From contig JBCFYV010000100.1 in the NCBI GenBank assembly GCA_039000515.1, forward strand, positions 24,563,769 to 24,627,768: 64,000 nt of DNA. Reading direction: 5' to 3'. Under the pieces are notes generated by a model. It did not search any database. It was not told the DNA's origin and saw only the letters and a program-made list of their open reading frames with translations. How positions within the stretch are numbered: the first letter of the stretch is position 1; each line of letters starts with the position of its first letter. The translations under genes and the position numbers were made by a program. The stretch comes from Timema cristinae (Eukaryota > Arthropoda > Insecta > Phasmatodea > Timematidae). Positions 48,063-60,300 of the stretch are shown here, piece by piece.

Positions 48063-48567
48063 CTAGATAGCTGTTGCCCGCGGCTTTGCTCGCGTGGAAG
48101 TTGATTATATACAAATACGAAAATATACATATGTATTTACAGATTAATTTAAAATATTACGTTACGTTGATGACCATAACTTGACCTAAGATCAAAAATA
48201 ATGCAAGTCCGATACAAACTTTCACCCCCTTTTTCATCCCTTATTAAATAAAATTTACAAAATTTCTGAAACAAGTATTTATTTGTTTTACGTCAATAAC
48301 CGAAATACAAAATTTTGTTTATGTAACTTTCAAAATGACAGACTTTCATACATATTATCATACATATTATCATCCCCTATTTTGACCCCTTTGGGGTGGA
48401 ATTTTCTAAAATCCTTTCTTAGTGGGTGCCTACATAACAAAATGAATATACAGTCCGAATTTCATGCTTGTAGCCTTGATAGTTTGCGCTCGGCGATGAT
48501 GAATCAGTCAGTCAGTCAGTCAGTCAGTCAGTCAGTCAGGACATGTTATTTTATAAGTATAGATAGG
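48063..48567 (+). mobile_element. dispersed insect repeat with (CAGT)n tail region
   Basis: It begins 'ACTAGATAGCTGTTGCCCGC' and 'GGCTTTGCTCGCGTGG'. It ends with (GTCA/CAGT)n and 'TTATTTTATAAGTATAGATA'. This composition, including the reading PLGWNFLKS..KMNIQSEFHACSLDSLR before the CAGT run, is typical of repeats scattered through insect genomes. I am not certain of the class. Confidence 0.5.
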
Positions 48568-48769
48568 TTGGTAATAATATGTGCCCCCCTCAAAGTTGGA
48601 AATAATATGTGTCCTCCCCATAATATCCCCCTACCCCCCGAGTTGGAAATAAAGTTGTCCTCCAAAATTGCACAGTCAAGCACGTCTATGCGCGATTTAC
48701 TATATTTTATAAGTATGCAGAGAAAGAAAACCAAAGATGATGTAGGTGTTTTTCAATGTGTCCCTCAAA

Positions 48770-48895
48770 ACATAAGCAACGAAACTAGTCAACCAATTGG
48801 GGTATCTCTAAACTTAAGCAACGAAATAAGTCAACCAATTAGGGTATCTCAAAACATAAGCAACGAGACAAGTCAACCAATTGTGAATAAGACTG
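48770..48895 (+). repeat. 42-bp in-frame repeat, three units
   Basis: Three units encode NISNETSQPIGVSL, NLSNEISQPIRVSQ and NISNETSQPIV, followed shortly by FQKENQILKSKLL after one stop. Period 42 bp keeps the frame. The inverted copy at 58921-59060 also has three units. It may be the remnant of a transposon ORF. Function unknown. Confidence 0.6.
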
Positions 48896-49199
48896 ACACA
48901 ATTAAAACATATCTTGAATAATTTCAAAAAGAAAACCAAATATTGAAATCCAAACTATTGAAATGAAAATCTCTAGAAATCCGTAGACTCAGTAGCATAC
49001 TTATCTTATATATAATTTGATAAATTCGAAAATGGCTATTTATTTATCTAAATATGGGTTTTGCCATTCATTTTTTTCAAATAATGGGTTTTTATATCCA
49101 TCTTATCAATAAAAACATAATAGAAATACAGTAATTTCAATTTGTTTCCATCCTAATACTTAATTTTGAGAGGATGATATTTCAAAATAATGTTTTGTG

Positions 49200-50235
49200 T
49201 GTTCCATTTATCTTTTCACGTTGACCTTTCTCTCTATTACAATTTCTCTCTCACGCTCTCCCCCTCGCGCTTCCCCCCCCCCCCTCCCTCTATCTCACAA
49301 ACACACACTATTACAACACTTTTTCACACATCTTCTATCATATTTTCTCATACTTTCTACCTCTTTCTCACACTCTCTCCACTCACACATACTATTAAAC
49401 ACTCTTTCAGACATTATATTTATCACACTTACTCTTAATCTCTCTCTTTCTTAAACTTTTACTATCTCCTAAACTCTTTCTCTCTCAAATTTTGCGTCTC
49501 TCTCAAACTTTCTCTTACACGCTCTTACATTTTCCCTCGCTCTCTCTCTCACTCTCTCAAACACCCTCTCTATATTTCTCTGTTTTAAACTCTTTCAATT
49601 TCTCAAACTATCTATAAATCTCTCTCAAAATCACTCCATCAAATTCATTCTATCTCAAACAATCTCTTTCGAATTTTCTCTCATACAAACTATCTTTATA
49701 TGACTAATACTCTCTTTCAATCTTTCTATCAAACACTCTCTCTCTCAATCTTTCTTACTCAAACTTTCTCTTGCTCTAACGTTCTCTTCCAAATTCTCTC
49801 TCACATGGTCTAGCATTTTCGATTTCTTTCACACAATACCTCTCACAGTCTCACTCCAAAAATTTCACTTAAACGATATATCTCACACGCTCTCTCTTTC
49901 TCTCACACACTCCCTCACACACTTTATCAGACACTCTCCGTCATATACTCTCTCTCACTTTATCTCACACACACTCTCTCAAATACACTCTCACGTTCTC
50001 TTATATATATTCTCTCTCACTTTCTCTCTCACACAAACTCTTTCTCTAGCACTCTCAAACACACTCTTTCTTTACCACTTCTCTCGGTTCTCTCTAACAC
50101 ATACACATACTCTCTCACTATCACTCGTTCCCACTCACTCAATCTCTCTTAATTGCTCATTCTGAATCTTTTACACTCATTCTCACACACACGCACACAC
50201 AACACACGCACACACAACACCCACACACTCTCATT
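49200..50235. repeat. 1 kb polypyrimidine (CT-rich) tract
   Basis: The plus strand is almost entirely C, T and A with recurrent CTCTCTC, CTCACAC and TTTCTC words, and very few G. It grades into (CACACA)n at about 50180-50225. Open frames here reflect composition only. The inverted copy is 57585-58615. Confidence 0.85.
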
Positions 50236-50482
50236 TTCATTATCATATTTTCTCTCGATCTCTATCATATCTTATATATATATTGATAAACAAGTCTCCG
50301 GTTATAAAAATTACGGGGAAGTGACTGAACATATTTTGATAAACGACCGCTCATTTTAAAGATTAGGTAGGTGTCGAGGGTGTTGGTAAAATGATTAAAC
50401 GAAAGCCCGATTTTCCCAGCGAATTTTCAGCTTTTCATTCTTTGCTTACATCACCATAAAAATCCTTAATTGCATGCACAGT

Positions 50483-50536
<54 letters not shown>

Positions 50537-50794
50537 AATACATTATTTATATTTTTTTACAAATAATACCAACTCACTACTTTATGGCGCAACAATATTG
50601 TAAGGATTATGGAAATGTTTTGTTTATTTGTTTTATATCAAAGATATTAAGTTAAAAATATATAGGGTGTTTACATTGTTGTTTTTATGTCTTCTTTTTG
50701 TTTTTTAAATATTTGCCTATGCCCTATGATCTAAATTTAATGTATGTGTGTGTATGTATGAATGTGTGTGTATGTGTGTATATGTGTGTATATA

Positions 50795-50865
50795 TCCCCG
50801 TGAACAGAGTCATTGATGTTGATGATTAGGTAATGTTCCTTAATTACAAGGATGCGTGAGACGCG
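50795..50865. other. junction between microsatellite and Polinton fragment
   Basis: About 70 bp of unassigned sequence after the left arm microsatellite. Confidence 0.3.
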
Positions 50866-51430
50866 TTGCACCCTAACTCTAACACGAGTGTGGCGGTGAC
50901 ATGCTACACGACTACTATGGCTAGGTTACACTTATACAGCAACCTTGAACAATTGGGGGACCACGTTTTGTATAGTGATAAAAATAAAGTTCTATTCACG
51001 GAACACCCTGATGATTGGATTCCACCAACAGGAGATATTTTAGGTGACCTCACTGACGAACTTCAAGATTGCGGTCCGGGAAGCTATATTAGCGCCTTTA
51101 TAACAGGTGGCGCCAAGAATTACGCGTATAGAGTTTGTGTTAATGGCAATCCTGCCAAAACAGAAACGGCGTGTAAGGTTCGCAGGATCACCATAAACTA
51201 CGGCAAACGGAATGACGCTAATTTTGACGTTTTGAAAGCGATGGACTCTGAACAGGCTGCGGAAAGATACCTACAGATACCGAACGAAAATTTTGAGAAA
51301 AGGTCTTGCGACTGTATGTACCGTTTCTCAGAATAATGTCTACTGGCCCGTGTACACCAAACTAAGGATTGCCGATGAATTTAATACGTTGTCGTTTGGG
51401 TATCAGATTCCTTGTAAACGCGGTCGCCAC
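50866..51430 (+). pseudogene. Polinton/Maverick-type DNA polymerase B fragment
   Basis: Type B polymerases of Polintons (and related large DNA elements) copy the element by protein priming. The reading ARLHLYSNLEQLGDHVLY, then GDLTDELQD, then FITGGAKNYAYRV corresponds to the C-terminal third. After a frameshift near 51335 the end reads YWPVYTKLRIADEF then NTLSFGYQIPC. The motif C position, normally YxDTDS, reads YSDKNK, so a catalytic Asp is lost. The fragment is dead. It runs up to the 100-N gap and has no neighbouring Polinton genes. Confidence 0.75.
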
Positions 51431-51441
51431 GACTAAAGGGT

Positions 51442-51541
51442 NNNNNNNNNNNNNNNNNNNNNNNNNNNNNNNNNNNNNNNNNNNNNNNNNNNNNNNNNNN
51501 NNNNNNNNNNNNNNNNNNNNNNNNNNNNNNNNNNNNNNNNN
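51442..51541. other. assembly gap (100 N)
   Basis: Exactly 100 N, the usual placeholder for a gap of unknown size. Sequence on either side belongs to different elements. Confidence 0.98.
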
Positions 51542-52784
51542 GGCAGTATTTATCACCAGCAGGAAGAAGCTTGAGACGATCTCACTGCAAGCAGGTAAAC
51601 ATGAGATCACGTCACAGCCGTGCATTCGATATTTGGGGGTGATGCTCGACTCGAGACAAAACTTTAAGCAGCAGGCGGAGCATGCCAGTGCCAAGGCGTC
51701 TGTGGTTGGGGCTGTTCTATCACGGCTCATGCCCAATGTGGGAGGCCCCAAACAGAGAAGGAGAGCACTCCTGTCATCAGTCATCACGTCAGTTCTCACG
51801 TTTGGCATTTCCATATGAGCCAATGTACTAACGCTCCCGGAGTACCGTCGTAAAGTGGCACCAGTCTACCGGGTGAGCGCTTTACTAATAGCAAGTGCGT
51901 TCCGCACGGTATCAGATGATGCCGTGTGCGTTATCACAGGAGTGATGCCGATTGGGATCTTGTCGGAAGAGCGGAAGACCCTGTATCGTCACAAAGGTCT
52001 AACATCGTTGAGCGCAGAGGAGTTGAAGAGGCAGGAGCGGCGAAGCAGTCTCCAACGCTGGCAGCGGCTGTGGGATTTCTCCACCAAGGGGAGATGGACT
52101 TACCGTTTGATTCCTGAAGTGGATAGGTGGTACAACTGCAGCCACGGAGCTGTCAATTACTACTTGACACAGATGATCTCGGGACACGGGTGCTTCCGGG
52201 CATACCTATAAAACTTTAAGTATGAGGATTCCCCGGAGTGCCCCACCTGTCGCGGAGTAGAGGAGAATACCAAGCACGTGTTCTTCACGTGTCCTCGGTA
52301 TGATACCCAGCGTGAAAACCTGGAGGTCACATTGGAGGGAAAGATTACGCCGGAAAACTTAGGGGATATGATTATGTCGTCAGAGGTAACGTGGGAGGCG
52401 ACAAGCAGGGTTCACGATGGAAGTCCTTAAGGGTCTACGTCACGAAGAGCAGGAGAGGAGGAAAAAAGAATCAGAAGGAAGGAGCTTAGGACATCCCTAA
52501 TCCCGCCGCGAACACCTATGTGAGAACGGGGAAGTAGGAGAGGCCAAATCACAGAAGGAAGAGCAGAACAATAGATAATGCCTCCCTCGTGAAGTAATAC
52601 CTAACGGTGGTTCCATGGGGGAGTATCAGAGGTGAGGAAAAAAAGGTCAAGTTTTTTAGTTGGTATGGGTTTGGTTAAGCCTAAGCACGCCACAATCTTG
52701 GTGGCTCGTGGGCACTCTAACACCCAAACCAAGTCCAACACACTGTGCGTAAAAGCATTCCCCCCTCTAAAAATAATAAAAAAC
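51542..52784 (+). pseudogene. R1-clade non-LTR retrotransposon, 3' part (copy 1)
   Basis: ORF2 downstream of the RT core: 'RYLGVMLDSRQNFKQQAEHA', 'SALLIASAFRTVSDDAVCVI', 'YYLTQMISGHGCFRAYL' and a zinc-binding tail (SPECPTCRGVEENTKHVFFTC, a CxxC...H....C pattern). These blocks are typical of the R1 clade. Two in-frame stops (TGA at 51817, TAA near 52209) break it. The 3' UTR shares motifs with copy 2 (GAAGTAAT.C.TAACG, TTTTTTAGT.GGT, CCCCCCTCTAAAA). It ends directly in (ACAY)n. The 5' part is hidden by the gap. Confidence 0.85.
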
Positions 52785-52866
52785 ACATACACATACACAT
52801 GCATACACACACATACACACACATACATATATATAAATAAATACAGTACATACGTACATACATACA
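52785..52866. repeat. (ACAY)n microsatellite at 3' end of R1 copy 1
   Basis: ACACATACACATACAC-type repeats pass into (ACAT)n. They directly follow the retrotransposon 3' end and precede MITE-B copy 2. Confidence 0.85.
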
Positions 52867-53092
52867 GTAGCCCCATGAATTCTTTGGTACTGACTGACAG
52901 CTCATAGCTGACTTCTGACAGTCAACATTTAGGTATATACCTAAATTTTGGCTGTCAGAAGTGACAGCTGCTAAACACATGTTTTTGCAGATCATATGGT
53001 TCGGTGTAGGGATACATAATTTTGTCTGGTAGCTTTTCAAAGCCATCAGCTGTTAGCTCTGAGCTGTCAGTTAGCAACAAAGAAGTCATACA
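52867..53092. mobile_element. MITE-B copy 2 with 30-bp inverted ends
   Basis: The left end ATGAATTCTTTGGTACTGAC + TGACAGCTCA and the right end (inverse of ATGACTTCTTTGTTGCTAAC + TGACAGCTCA) form long terminal inverted repeats. A separate hairpin lies at about 52908-52966 (TGACTTCTGACAG...CTGTCAGAAGTGACA around AGGTATATACCT). The right half matches the copy at 2118-2262. The element is flanked on both sides by (ACAY)n. Confidence 0.8.
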
Positions 53093-53222
53093 TACATACA
53101 TACAAGCATACATACATACATACATATATACATACATGCATACATACATACATACATACATACATACATACATACATACATACATACATACATACATACA
53201 TACATACATACACACATACATA
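53093..53222. repeat. (ACAT)n microsatellite
   Basis: About 30 nearly uninterrupted CATA units, with two CATG/CATATA variants. It ends at the 5' junction of R1 copy 2. Confidence 0.95.
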
Positions 53223-56200
53223 TAAAGTCTATCAAACAAACAAAGAACGGTGGCGTACTACTAGAAATTGGCCACCAGACTGGAGATAGTTCCGTTTTTA
53301 CTGAGGCGGTCAAGTCAGCTACTGCGAACATCGGTACCGTCAAAGCGCTTATACCAACGACGACAATCGAAATCCGTGACGTCGATGGAGTTACCACTGT
53401 ATATGACATTCGCGAGGCCCTCCTTCACGACCTCAAACAGAGCGTGGAGATAAGACGCATCAATCTTACAAAGATTACTCCACGAGGACAACGAGCAGCG
53501 TTTTGGGAAATAGACGAAACAAGCGCTAATAAAATTTTAGAAACGGCTCGCATTAAAGTCGGCTAGGTAAACTGTCGCATCCGTCCAGTTGTAAGTGTGA
53601 GGAAGTGCTTCAAATGTCTTGAATACGGGCACCATGCGCGCAACTGCAAGGGCCCAGACAGAAGAAAATCATGCTACAAATGTGGTGGAGAGACCCACAA
53701 GTCCGCAGACTGTGCTGAGCAGCCAAAATGCTTTTATTGCACACCAGACAAAGACGATAAAGACTGTCTGTGCCACATATCTGTCTCGGGGCCTGTAAGG
53801 CATTCCGTGTTGCATTAGCTGAAGCTATATGATCGCAGAAATGACGCGCGTACTCCAAGGAAATTTGAAAAGGTGCGTGCTTCCGCAGAACCTACTACGT
53901 CAGCGTGTCTTCGAAGACAAGATTGACGTCTGCATCATCTGCGAGCAACACTGAAACCTTCTAGATAGGACATGGTTCATGGATAAAACCAACACTGCGG
54001 CGATTTGTAGTGTAAATCCAAACAAGGTAACCACCAGCAACAGTGGTTGCGGTGAAGGCTTTATCTGGATAAAAACCTCCACGACTTACTTCATGAGCGT
54101 CTACCTTTCACCTAATGAAGTTATTAATGTGTTCCGCCAAAAGCTGGCTATCATCGAAGATGCTATTAGCGATTTCAATGGCAAAGTCATCGTAGCTGGC
54201 GACTTCAACGCTAAATCTGCCAAATGGGGAGCAGATTTCTCAGACACCAAAGGAAACGAGGTCGCAGACTATGCGGCAAGGCTCGACCTTACAGTCCTGA
54301 ACACTGGAAACACATCGACTTTCAGAAGATCGGGGTACAACGTGTCTATTCTCGACATTTCACTGGGGACCCTAAGAATGGCCAGCAGGATTCAGAATTG
54401 GAGAGTCTCGGAGAATACAGTGGTAGCGATCATCAACACATCACCTTCAGTGTTGAAGTGCTTTCAAATCCAGCAACGCAAAAAGATCCTGAAGAACAGA
54501 GGTGAAACGCTAAAAAGCTCGACTCAAAAGCTCTACGAGAGTCCCTTTCGCGGAGCTGTTCAACTCTTAAATTCCACCCGACTCCCAAGGCTAGTAGCGA
54601 GACGGAGAAAATGGTGCTGATAACGATGAAGGCCATTACCAGCTCTTGTGACGCCTCCATGCCACGTCTGAAAAACCAGGGCTCTCACAGGCCGGTATAT
54701 TGGTGGACATCAGAAATCGCGGCGCTCCGGAAGATATGTATTAAACTTCGTAGTCGAGCAACGAGAGTCGCAAAACTCACCCTTGACTATGCCTTGTATT
54801 CTAGCGAGTATAAAATGCCAAAGAGTCATACCATCAAGGCAAGCAAAGTGACACTGTGGAAAGAAATCTGCAACGATCTTGAACAGGATATCTGGGGCAA
54901 AGCATGCCAAATTGTAGTTAAAAAACTTGAAAAGGCTTCACCAGAAACGCCAAAACCCCCGGCAATAATGAATAACATTGTAGCGGAGTTATTTCCAAAA
55001 CACCCTCCGTGAGAAAAAAAGGCACTATGCAAACAGTGGTGACGTTTTATCTTTCACAGCCAAGGAGCTGCAAGATGCAGCTAGGACCCTCAAAACAAGA
55101 AAGGCACCCAGCCCCGACGGCATTCCAACGTCGGTGATTAAGATCATAGCCCAGGAATTCCCGGATCTACTGCTGAATTCATATAAAGCGTGCCTTGCAA
55201 CCGGCACGTTTGCTACCGTCGGGAAGCGCCAGAGACTAGTCCTCCTGGATAAAGGGAAGGGACCCCCTTAACACCTTCGTCTTTTAGGCCACTCTGCATG
55301 CTAGACATTGCCGATAAATTGCTCGAAAAGCTGATACAGGTGAGACTTCGAAACAATATCGACCGCGTCGGTGGCTTCGCCGAAAATCAACACGGCTTTC
55401 AAAAGGGCCGATCGACGATCGGCGCGATTAGGAAGGTCTTAGGGATTATAGCCGAAGCGTAGTCTGGTAACCTTAAATCGCGCAAAGTCTGCATCCTCCT
55501 CACGCTCGACGTAAGAAACGTTTTCAACAGCGAGAGATGGGATGACATCCTGGAGGCACTGGAGCATCGGTTCAACATAAAAAAATGAAAACTTGGCCAT
55601 AGTTGAGGATTATCTTGACGCAAGAACCTTAATTGTCAAAACCACAGAAGGCCCCCAAGAATACCGATAACGGCTGGCGTACCACAGGGTTCGGTCATGG
55701 GCCCCGACCAATGGAACGCAAATTACAACGAACTACTGGAGATTCCTTTGCCGAAGCAAGTACAACTAACGGGTTTCGCTGATGACTTTGCGGCAACAGT
55801 AGGGGTGGACAGCGTTGAGGAGGCCGAACTCCTGGTCCGGTCGACCATTGACGCCGTCGAAACCTGGCTTGAAGAACATCAGCTAAAACTAGCAAAACAA
55901 AAAAACGGAGATGGTTGTGCTGACGTGTCAGAGATGGTTTCCTAAACCCTTTAACGTAGACATTGGCGTGACAACATTGACGTCAACAAGGGCACTGCGC
56001 TATCTGGGAGTGATGATAGACGAAAAAACTGTCCTTTCGCGAACACTTAGAAAGGGCATGCATAAAATCCAGTAAGACGGTATCCAGCCTATCGAGAATC
56101 ATGGCCAACACAATGGTCCCACGATATAAAAAGAGAAGAGTTCTTTTGGAAGTACTCCACTCAATCCTGCTCTATGGAGCGGAAATATGGGCAGATATCC

Positions 56201-57006
56201 TGAAGCAAAAGACCTATCGTTGAAAGATAGCGGCAGTACAACGGCAAGGGACCCTCATAGTGGTCTGTGCCTACCGCACGGTCTCTGATGTAGCCGTACT
56301 GGTTATAACGGGGGCGCCACCTATCGACCTACTAGCATCAGAGAGAGTAAAACTAGAGGCACCAACACGACCGAAGCCAGAGCAAGAGTGAAGGCGGAAA
56401 CGTAGAAAGAATGGGAAGACAGATGGAAGGCCTGCGACAAGGGCAGATGGACAGCTCGCCTTATCCCGAACATCAAAGTCTGGATCACTCGAAACCACGG
56501 CGAAACAGACTTTTTCCTAACCCAACTCCCGACGGGACATGGCTCGTTTAATGCGTATCTATATAAAATGGGATTACACCACACCCCGAGGTGCAAGTAT
56601 TGCCCGGACAAAATCGACGACGCCGAGAACACGTTTTTTGAGTGCGATCGCTGGAAGAACTGCAGAGCCAAAACCGAAACAAACATAGGCAAAACCCTCC
56701 ATCCCACGAGCCTAGTGATCCATATGCTACAGCGGGAAGAAAATTGGAAGGAAATCGCTGCCTACGCGCAGCGCCTCCTTAAAGTAAAGACCTCAGAGAG
56801 GGACCAGTGAAACAGGAGCGGACGTCATATGACGCAACACGGACTGGGTTGAAGTAATGCTAACGCGGTTCCGACCCAGTCTTCCCTGCAATTATGTGCG
56901 AGGAAAGAGGAGAAGAGGTTTTTTAGTGGGTGGAAATCCCACAATACCGACCATCACACTTTCAAATGAACGGTGTCTTTGAAGGATTTTTCCCCCTAAA
57001 AAAACA
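53223..57006 (+). pseudogene. R1-clade non-LTR retrotransposon, 5'-truncated (copy 2)
   Basis: ORF1 starts mid-gene at about 53248 and carries three zinc knuckles (CFKCLEYGHHARNC, CYKCGGETHKSADC, CFYC) after an in-frame TAG at 53563. ORF2 follows. The endonuclease spans about 53840-54500 (VIVAGDFNAKSAKWG, SILDISLGT). RT motifs are GRSTIGAIRKV, LTLDVRNVFNSERWDDI (55503 on), AGVPQGSVMGPDQWN (about 55675) and GFADDF (55775). The C-terminal region has 'LPTGHGSFNAYLYKMGLHHT' and CKYC....ENTFFEC, where the usual His of the zinc tail reads Asn. Several frameshifts and stops make it inactive. The 3' end CCCCCTAAAAAA passes into (ACAY)n. Confidence 0.9.
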
Positions 57007-57010
57007 ATAC

Positions 57011-57265
57011 ATATACACACATATACACACACATACACACACATTCATACATACACACACATACATTAAATTTAGATCATAGGGCATAGGCAAATATTTA
57101 AAAAACAAAAAGAAGACATAAAAACAACAATGTAAACACCCTATATATTTTTAACTTAATATCGTTGATATAAAACAAATAAACAAAACATTTCCATAAT
57201 CCTTACAATATTGTTGCACCATAAAGTAGTGAGTTGGTATTATTTGTAAAAAAATATAAATAATG

Positions 57266-57333
<68 letters not shown>

Positions 57334-60300
57334 ATACAACTGAGCATGCAATTAAGGGTTTTTATGATGATGTAAGCAAAGAATGAAAAGCTGAAAATTC
57401 GCTGGGAAAATCGGGCTTTCGTTTAATCATTTTACCAACACCCTCGACACCTACCTAATCTTTAAAATGAGCGGTCGTTTATCAAAATATGTTCAGTCAC
57501 TTCCCCGTAATTTTTATAACCGGAGACTTGTTTATCAATATATATATAAGATATGATAGAGATCGAGAGAAAATATGATAATGAAAATGAGAGTGTGTGG
57601 GTGTTGTGTGTGCGTGTGTTGTGTGTGCGTGTGTGTGAGAATGAGTGTAAAAGATTCAGAATGAGCAATTAAGAGAGATTGAGTGAGTGGGAACGAGTGA
57701 TAGTGAGAGAGTATGTGTATGTGTTAGAGAGAACCGAGAGAATTGGGAAAGAAAGAGTGTGTTTGAGAGTGCTAGAGAAAGAGTTTGTGTGAGAGAGAAA
57801 GTGAGAGAGAATATGTGTAAGAGAACGTGAGAGTGTATTTGAGAGAGTGTGTGTGAGATAAAGTGAGAGAGAGTATATGACGGAGAGTGTCTGATAAAGT
57901 GTGTGAGGGAGTGTGTGAGAGAAAGAGAGAGCGTGTGAGATATATCGTTTAAGTGAAATTTTTGGAGAGAGACTGTGAGAGGTATTGTGTGAAAGAAATC
58001 GAAAATGCTAGACCATGTGAGAGAGAATTTGGAAGAGAACGTTAGAGCAAGAGAAAGTTTGAGTAAGAAAGATTGAGAGAGAGAGTGTTTGATAGAAAGA
58101 TTGAAAGAGAGTATTAGTCATATAAAGATAGTTTGTATGAGAGAAAATTCGAAAGAGATTGTTTGAGATAGAATGAATTTGATGGAGTGATTTTGAGAGA
58201 GATTTATAGATAGTTTGAGAAATTGAAAGAGTTTAAGACAGAGAAATATAGAGAGGGTGTTTGAGAGAGTGAGAGAGAGAGAGAGCGAGGGAAAATGTAA
58301 GAGCGTGTAAGAGAAAGTTTGAGAGAGACGCAAAATTTGAGAGAGAAAGAGTTTAGGAGATAGTAAAAGTTTAAGAAAGAGAGAGATTAAGAGTAAGTGT
58401 GATAAATATAATGTCTGAAAGAGTGTTTAATAGTATGTGTGAGTGGAGAGAGTGTGAGAAAGAGGGAGAAAGTATGAGAAAATATGATAGAAGATGTGTG
58501 AAAAAGTGTTGTAATAGTGTGTGTTTGTGAGATAGAGGGAGGGGGGGGGGGAAGCGCGAGGGGGAGAGCGTGAGAGAGAAATTGTAATAGAGAGAAAGGT
58601 CAACGTGAAAAGATAAATGGAACACACAAAACATTATTTTGAAATATCATCCTCTCAAAATTAAGTATTAGGATGGAAACAAATTGAAATTACTGTATTT
58701 CTATTATGTTTTTATTTGATAAGATGGATATAAAAACCCATTATTTGAAAAAAATGAATGGCAAAACCCATATTTAGATAAATAAATAGCCATTTTCGAA
58801 TTTATCAAATTATATATAAGATAAGTATGCTTCTGAGTCTACGGATTTCCAGAGATTTTCATTTCAATAGTTTGGATTTCAATATTTGGTTTTCTTTTTT
58901 AAATTATTCAAGATATGTTTTAATTGTGTCAGTCTTATTCACAATTGGTTGACTTGTCTCGTTGCTTATGTTTTGAGATACCCTAATTGGTTGACTTATT
59001 TCGTTGCTTAAGTTTAGAGATACCCCAATTGGTTGACTAGTTTCGTTGCTTATATTTTGAGGGACACATTGAAAAACACCTACATCATCTTTGGTTTTCT
59101 TTCTCTACATACTTATAAAATATAGTAAATCGCGCATAGACGTGCTTGACTGTGCAATTTTGGAGGACAACTTTATTTCCAACTCGGGGGGGTAGGAGGA
59201 TATTATGGGGAGGACACATATTATTTCCAACTTTGAGGGGGGCACATATTATTACCAACCTATCTATACTTATAAAATAACATGTCCTGACTGACTGATT
59301 CATCATCGCCGAGCGCAAACTATCAAGGCTACAAGCATGAAATTCGGACTCTATATTCATTTTGTTATGTAGGCACCCACTAAGAAAGGATTTTAGAAAA
59401 TTCCACCCCAAAGGGGTCAAAATAGGGGATGATAATATGTATGAAAGTCCGTTACTTTTTAAAGTTACATAAACAAAATTTTGTATTTCGGTTATTGACG
59501 TAAAACAAATAAATACGTGTTTCAGGAATTTTGGAAATTTTATTTAAAAAGGGATGAAAAAGGGGGTGAAAGTTTGTATCGGACTTGCATTATTTTTGAT
59601 CTTAGGTCAAGTTATGGTCATCAAAGTAACGTAATATTTTAAATTAATCTGTAAATACATATGTATATTTTCGTATTTGTATATAATCAAGTTCCACGCG
59701 AGCAAAGCCGCGGGCAACAGCTATCTAGTATAACATAAATGTATCTAAATCTAATATGAACCTTAAAATATTTTGTTGGACACTCTCAGATGAACATTAA
59801 TTTAAATTCAAGATTTTCACTACAATACAAATTGGTTTATGAATATGCTTACTTACAAGAGGGTTATTGATTTTATATTGAATAGTTAATACTTAATTTA
59901 AGTGAACATTGACGTCGCCAAACACCTTACTTCTTTCATTAACTACCGTACTATATAAATTTGTTTATGTAATACAATAAACTATGTTATTATACAAAAC
60001 ATATTTATGTGTGTAATACAGTCACGTGATTTATTACATTTGAGAAATAATGTTTCTAAAGTATGTTTTAAGGTGACATGGATAACTTAAAAATATCCAC
60101 CTTGCATGGTGAAATTTCTCTTCCAGACTGCTGTCCGTATTAATGAAGCAAGGTCAAATTGTTTAATAAGGTCATAAATGCATAGGTGAAATCTTGCAAT
60201 TAAGTAAACTATTTAAACAAATCAGAAATTAATTCAATATAGTAGGGGGCAAAAGTATTAGGGGGACTTTCCCATAAAGTAAAAATATAGGGGGTGGCAT

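Larger units (their letters stand above)
45619..50794. repeat. left arm of 5.1 kb inverted duplication
   Basis: The sequence is the reverse complement of 57011-62124, with scattered substitutions and microsatellite length differences. The arm starts at 'ACAGTCAATCAGAATTTAGT' and ends in a TGTA/TGTG-rich microsatellite ('GTGTGTATAT'). Inside are the end of a hAT element, (ATT)n near 46597-46646, a dispersed repeat (48063-48567), a 42-bp in-frame repeat (48770-48890), a CT-rich tract (49200-50230) and (TA)n (50485-50525). No host gene is recognised in the arm. Confidence 0.95.

Noticed and set aside
49190..50359. ORFs in the CT-rich tract and their mirror images at 57462-58634.
   Set aside because: Composition-driven. 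Low-complexity Ser/Leu/Phe/His readings with no domain.
52717..53409. ORFs with MYVCMYVC or HTYIHTYI repeats.
   Set aside because: Translation of the (ACAT)n microsatellite.
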